Shown: positions 61,203 through 64,000 of the stretch, one piece after another
How positions within the stretch are numbered: the first letter of the stretch is position 1
How the letters are laid out: each line of letters opens with the position of its first letter
Notes under the pieces: model-generated
The model's input: the letters and a program-made list of their open reading frames with translations, nothing else
What the model was told of the DNA's origin: nothing
Database searches by the model: none
Assembly (NCBI GenBank): GCA_036771835.1
Contig: DAIPGN010000001.1
Coordinates: forward strand, 62,001 to 126,000
Direction of reading: 5' to 3'
Length of the DNA: 64,000 nt
DNA from: UBA4877 sp002399285
GTDB taxonomy: Bacteria > Bacillota > Thermoanaerobacteria > Thermoanaerobacterales > UBA4877
Position numbers and translations under genes: made by a program

Positions 61203-61823
61203 TTGCAGCGACGATTCTTCAACATGTTTATAAAGCACATCAGAAGTAACTTTCTATTATATTTTATATGTACCTTATTTTTATGCGTGGGGATCATGAC
61301 CGGGTACATGAGTACAAAATCGCTGACCGATGTTCAGAACATGGAACTATTGAACTACCTGAACGGATTTTTTCAGTTGTTTTCAAATACGGAAGTCAGC
61401 AATTCCGGAGTCTTTGTACAGTCATTGACCAATAATTTCTGGGTATGCTTTATTATTTGGATCATGGGAGCCACTTTTATCGGTATACCCATTATATTGA
61501 TATTGATAACTCTTAGAGGGTTTATATTTGGTTTTACCCTTTCGTTTTTAGTGAATAATCTTCAAAAAAAGGGGATAACCTTCGCCATGTTGTCGCTGCT
61601 GCCTTCCAATATATTTATACTTCCCGCTTTGATAATCATAGGTGTCGTTGCGATCAATTTTGCGCTCTATGTTTTTCGAAACAGGTCAAGCGGAATATCC
61701 AATCTGTTTAAAGACTTTACCGGATATACTCTTACCATAGCATCAATTTTTCTGTTGATCATTTTGGGATCGTTTATTGAAGCTTACTTCTCCGTTTATC
61801 TGATAAAGGTATTTATGAGTTGA
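61203..61823 (+). CDS. spoIIM: Stage II sporulation protein M
   Basis: This 206-residue polytopic membrane protein has about five hydrophobic segments (LLYFICTLFLCVGIMTGYMS, WVCFIIWIMGATFIGIPIIL, TLRGFIFGFTLSFLVNNLQ). SpoIIM joins SpoIID and SpoIIP in peptidoglycan remodelling during engulfment. TTG start at 61203 with GGAGG upstream. It stands apart from other sporulation genes. Confidence 0.9.
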   Translation: MQRRFFNMFIKHIRSNFLLYFICTLFLCVGIMTGYMSTKSLTDVQNMELLNYLNGFFQLFSNTEVSNSGVFVQSLTNNFWVCFIIWIMGATFIGIPIILILITLRGFIFGFTLSFLVNNLQKKGITFAMLSLLPSNIFILPALIIIGVVAINFALYVFRNRSSGISNLFKDFTGYTLTIASIFLLIILGSFIEAYFSVYLIKVFMS

Positions 61824-61849
61824 CATCTTCATGATGCGAATGTTAATAT
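61820..61849 (+). promoter_or_regulatory. Promoter of the pyrR leader
   Basis: TTGACA (61820-61825) overlaps the spoIIM stop, and TAATAT (61844-61849) with TG at 61841-61842 is an extended -10, spacer 18. The pyrR transcript would start near 61857. Confidence 0.55.
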
Positions 61850-61870
61850 ATTTAAAAATGTTCCTTTAAA

Positions 61871-61886
61871 CTGGTCCTGAGAGATC
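61871..61886 (+). promoter_or_regulatory. Possible PyrR-binding loop in the pyrR leader
   Basis: CTGGTCCTGAGAGATC resembles the conserved PyrR RNA target (TCCNGNGAG core). In B. subtilis, PyrR with UMP binds such loops to promote termination or block translation. I do not see a strong terminator here, so translation control is more likely. CGATAAG (61886-61892) and CTTATCG (61922-61928) can also pair around the ribosome site. Confidence 0.5.
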
Positions 61887-61904
61887 GATAAGGAGGAGTA
61901 CGGT

Positions 61905-61934
61905 GTGAGAATGTTCAGGTTCTTATCGGTTTAG
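61905..61934 (+). CDS. Possible nine-residue leader peptide before pyrR
   Basis: A GTG at 61905 opens nine codons (MRMFRFLSV) and stops at 61934, with a strong AAGGAGGAG 6 bases upstream. It ends 31 bases before the pyrR start. Such a good ribosome site on a tiny ORF inside a regulated leader suggests coupling or attenuation; it could also be chance. Confidence 0.35.
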   Translation: MRMFRFLSV

Positions 61935-61965
61935 GTAAGGGGCTTTTTAAGAGGGGGAGACGGTA

Positions 61966-62502
61966 TTGAATTTCAAAGCTGAGATAATGGACCAAAAAGC
62001 TATGAGCAGGGCCGTAACGAGAATGGCACACGAGATCATAGAGAAGAATAGGGATATCACGGATGTGGTTCTGGTAGGCATAAAGAGAAGGGGATACCCT
62101 TTAGCCCTTAGGATAGGTAAGGATATATATGACATAGAGGGTGGAGAGGCATTGACGGGAGCCCTGGATATAACATTTTATAGGGATGATCTGAAACCTG
62201 CCTACGCCGACCCAAAAGTGCATCATGAAGAGCTGGATTTTAAGGTGGATAACAAGATAGTCGTCATTGTCGACGATGTGATATATACAGGAAGAACCGC
62301 GCGGGCTGCCATGGACGCGGTGATACATAACGGCAGGCCGCGCAAGATACAGCTGGCCGTACTTGTGGACAGGGGACACAGAGAACTTCCCATACGCCCG
62401 GATTACGTGGGTAAAAATGTTCCCACTTCAAGGAGCGAATTAATATCTGTGGAGGTTGTCGAGATAGACGGTACGGACAGGGTCACGATCAACGAGCTAT
62501 AG
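61966..62502 (+). CDS. pyrR: Bifunctional pyrimidine regulator / uracil phosphoribosyltransferase PyrR
   Basis: This 178-residue protein has the PRPP-binding motif VVIVDDVIYTGRTARAAMDA near residue 94 and starts with KAEIMDQKAMSRAVTRMAHE. It binds pyr mRNA in response to UMP and has weak uracil PRTase activity. TTG start at 61966 with GGGGGAG upstream. No pyr biosynthetic genes follow; the next gene is on the other strand, so it acts on operons elsewhere. Confidence 0.94.
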   Translation: MNFKAEIMDQKAMSRAVTRMAHEIIEKNRDITDVVLVGIKRRGYPLALRIGKDIYDIEGGEALTGALDITFYRDDLKPAYADPKVHHEELDFKVDNKIVVIVDDVIYTGRTARAAMDAVIHNGRPRKIQLAVLVDRGHRELPIRPDYVGKNVPTSRSELISVEVVEIDGTDRVTINEL

Positions 62503-62557
62503 GATTTATAATAATATGTTCTGCCGTTTCGTGTACGGCGTATTCAACGTTTAAAAC

Positions 62558-63723
62558 TCAGCGAACCTCATATATGGCAAACTTCAGATAGTTTGTTTCT
62601 CTGGAGGCAGGGAGAACCGGATGGTCTTTGGCCTGGCCGCGGAATTCGACCATTTTGAGGTTTTTTTTCGTATCCCTGGCTGCATCGACTATAATATTTG
62701 TAAATTCGTTGGCATTGATATGCTGTGAACAGGACGATGTAATTAAAAATCCTCCCGAATTGATGAGCTTCATAGCCCGCAGGTTTATTTCCTTATAGCC
62801 TCGGTAAGCATTGTCCACCGTTTTGCTGCTCTTGGTGAAAGCAGGTGGGTCCAAAATGATCACATCATATCTAATGCCGCCCCCATCATATTTTTTTAAA
62901 ATATCAAAGACATTGGCTTCCTCAAAAGAACATATGCCCTCCAGGCCGTTAAGCTCCGCATTTTTTTGTGCGATTTCCAGAACCTGCGGCGATATGTCGA
63001 TACCCTTCACACTTTTTGCTCCGAATNNNNNNNNNNAAAGGAGCCCGTATCGCAAAAACAGTCGAGTACGGACGCATCCTTTACAAAAGGTTTTATTGCC
63101 ATGCGGTTTTCCTTCTGGTCTAAGAAATATCCCGTCTTCTGACCCTTTTTCATATCCACCCAAAGTTTGATCCCGTTTTCTTCAAACTGCTGAAGCGGTT
63201 CAAAGCGGCCGTAGAGATATCCAGTCTGTTGCCGCATATCCTCAAGTTCTCTGATGGCCACGTCGTCTCTTTCATAAATGCCCTTTGGACTCAATATGTT
63301 GACAAGCAAATTTACAATTTGGTCTTTAAACCTCTCCATACCTATGGTAAGCGACTGAAGCACCAGGTAATCACCGTATTTGTCGACCATAAGTCCGGGA
63401 AGCCCGTCGGCCTCTCCGTATATCACTCTGCATGAAGACGTATCCATTAACCTCTGCCGGTATTCCCACGCCTCAATGATCTTTTTCTCAAAAAAGTGAT
63501 TGTCGATTTCCTCATACTTATTTCTTGTAAGCAGTCTTATTCTGATCTTGGATTTGGGACTGATAAAACCCTTGCCTATAAATTTTTTTCTGTAGTCATA
63601 TACCTCCACGATATCGCCGGCAGCGTATGTACCTTCTTCGGTACCTATCTCATTATTAAAAATCCATGGATGTCCGTTCAGTATCCGGCTTATATTTACT
63701 TTTTTAAAAAAAAACTTTGCCAT
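62558..63723 (-). CDS. Class I SAM-dependent rRNA methyltransferase, RlmI-like (interrupted by assembly gap)
   Basis: On the minus strand the protein has an N-terminal PUA domain (FFKKVNISRILNGHPWIFNN) and a Rossmann methyltransferase domain (KTGYFLDQKENR, CFCDTGSF; then VKGIDISPQVLEIA, VIILDPPAFTKSS). RlmI-type enzymes methylate cytosines in 23S rRNA. Ten N at 63027-63036 break the frame, so two overlapping ORFs appear (63723-63007 and 63163-62558). They join into one protein across the gap of about 390 residues. The break is an assembly artefact, not a true pseudogene. Confidence 0.88.
63027..63036. other. Assembly gap (ten N)
   Basis: Ten unknown bases lie between the SAM-binding segment CFCDTGSF and FGAKSVKG of the methyltransferase. 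Homologs usually have about five residues there, so about 14 real bases would restore the frame; ten does not. The N count is therefore likely a fixed placeholder. Confidence 0.95.
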
Positions 63724-63817
63724 AATTTCTCTCCTTTATGAATTTGATGTAAAATACTTATTGTAGTGCTAAGATCATATCTTTTTTTAAAACAACAAAA
63801 ATACGGGTGATGAATTA

Positions 63818-64000
63818 ATGGATATAACTACTGTTGTACCTGCCTATAATGAAGGGCCGAGGATAGCCGATGTTTTAAACGTTCTGACGCATATTGATTA
63901 TCTTAACCATATTTACGTTGTTGATGACGGTTCGCAGGATGACACATTGCGGCAAGCGGAAAAGTTTGACGTCGGTATAGTCAGACATACCAAAAATCTC
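63818..64000 (+). CDS. Glycosyltransferase family 2 (partial, runs off the window)
   Basis: The first 61 residues are visible: MDITTVVPAYNEGPRIADVL, then VVDDGSQDDT, the GT-A sugar-nucleotide motifs. It has GGGTGATG upstream of the ATG and no stop before the end. It resembles the complete glycosyltransferase at 55319-55981 in its first 60 residues, so the two are probably paralogs. It is divergent from the methyltransferase gene. Confidence 0.85.
   Translation, partial: MDITTVVPAYNEGPRIADVLNVLTHIDYLNHIYVVDDGSQDDTLRQAEKFDVGIVRHTKNL

Noticed and set aside
61921..61965. Intrinsic terminator for PyrR attenuation (AAGGGGCTTTTT)
   Set aside because: The GC run before the T stretch has no complementary arm upstream, so termination cannot be supported.
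62558..63723. Methyltransferase pseudogene or natural frameshift
   Set aside because: The break coincides exactly with the run of N; both halves have intact family motifs.
1..64000. CRISPR array, insertion sequence, prophage, tRNA or rRNA genes
   Set aside because: I found no spaced repeats, transposase, integrase or tRNA-like cloverleaf in the gaps between genes.

Overview
The window is a gene-dense chromosomal segment of an anaerobic, endospore-forming member of the Clostridia (Firmicutes). I cannot name a genus. The evidence is a full spoIIIAA-AH operon, intact sigK, spoIVB, spo0A and spoIIM; a T-box leader on alaS; SteA/SteB; IreB; CD1247-type and DUF3866 proteins; strong AGGAGG ribosome binding sites with many TTG and GTG starts; and an OLE RNA with its partner gene oapA, a combination known mainly from extremophilic and anaerobic Firmicutes. 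There is no rRNA, tRNA, CRISPR array, insertion sequence or prophage. All but two genes lie on the plus strand. A run of ten N at 63027-63036 is an assembly gap inside a methyltransferase gene.

Layout. 1-4.7 kb: iscR, iscS, mnmA (sulfur supply and tRNA thiolation), a PRC-barrel protein, a 51-residue protein and an AI-2E family permease. 4.8-10.5 kb: a small secreted protein, then a consensus promoter and alanine T-box driving alaS, followed by ireB, an oxidoreductase with a ferredoxin tail, ruvX and a DUF1292 gene. 10.6-20.5 kb: aroA, a Fur-family regulator, RNase J, ylbF-like, queT-like, mltG, a TrmR-like methyltransferase, a U32 peptidase-family tRNA hydroxylation protein, a class B PBP and sigK. 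20.6-30.8 kb: a YqeG phosphatase, then a 12-gene type IV pilus operon (pilB, pilT, pilC, pilin, pilD, four minor pilins or pilin-like proteins, comFB, pilM, pilN, pilO) without a secretin, as expected for a monoderm. 30.8-39 kb: an endonuclease IV-like protein, an Xaa-Pro peptidase, efp, a CD1247-type protein and spoIIIAA-AH. 39-53.2 kb: Asp23, AmaP, DUF2273, nusB, folD, xseA, xseB, ispA, OLE RNA, oapA, dxs, tlyA, NAD kinase, argR, recN, spoIVB and spo0A. 53.3-64 kb: steA, steB, two glycosyltransferases, a MraY-like membrane protein, an L,D-transpeptidase, DUF3866, a Nudix hydrolase, an ABC-F ATPase (minus strand), spoIIM, pyrR and an RlmI-like methyltransferase (minus strand, gapped).

How it fits together. 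Much of the window is conserved clostridial synteny joining isoprenoid and folate metabolism, DNA repair, envelope growth and sporulation. The strongest non-coding signal is the OLE RNA at about 44040-44594. Its two ends pair exactly (44045-44054 with 44584-44593), it has its own extended -10 promoter, and the next gene encodes a membrane protein of the OapA type with a DxxxD motif. A second signal is regulatory. The spo0A promoter and the type IV pilus promoter share one architecture: a sigma-H-like -35 and -10 with an 11-nt spacer and a Spo0A box (TGTCGAA) overlapping the -10. This suggests that pilus expression is tied to the transition to stationary phase and sporulation. Several RNA hairpins (before the PBP gene, before sigK, after RNase J, before spoIIIAA and before pyrR) look like post-transcriptional control elements.
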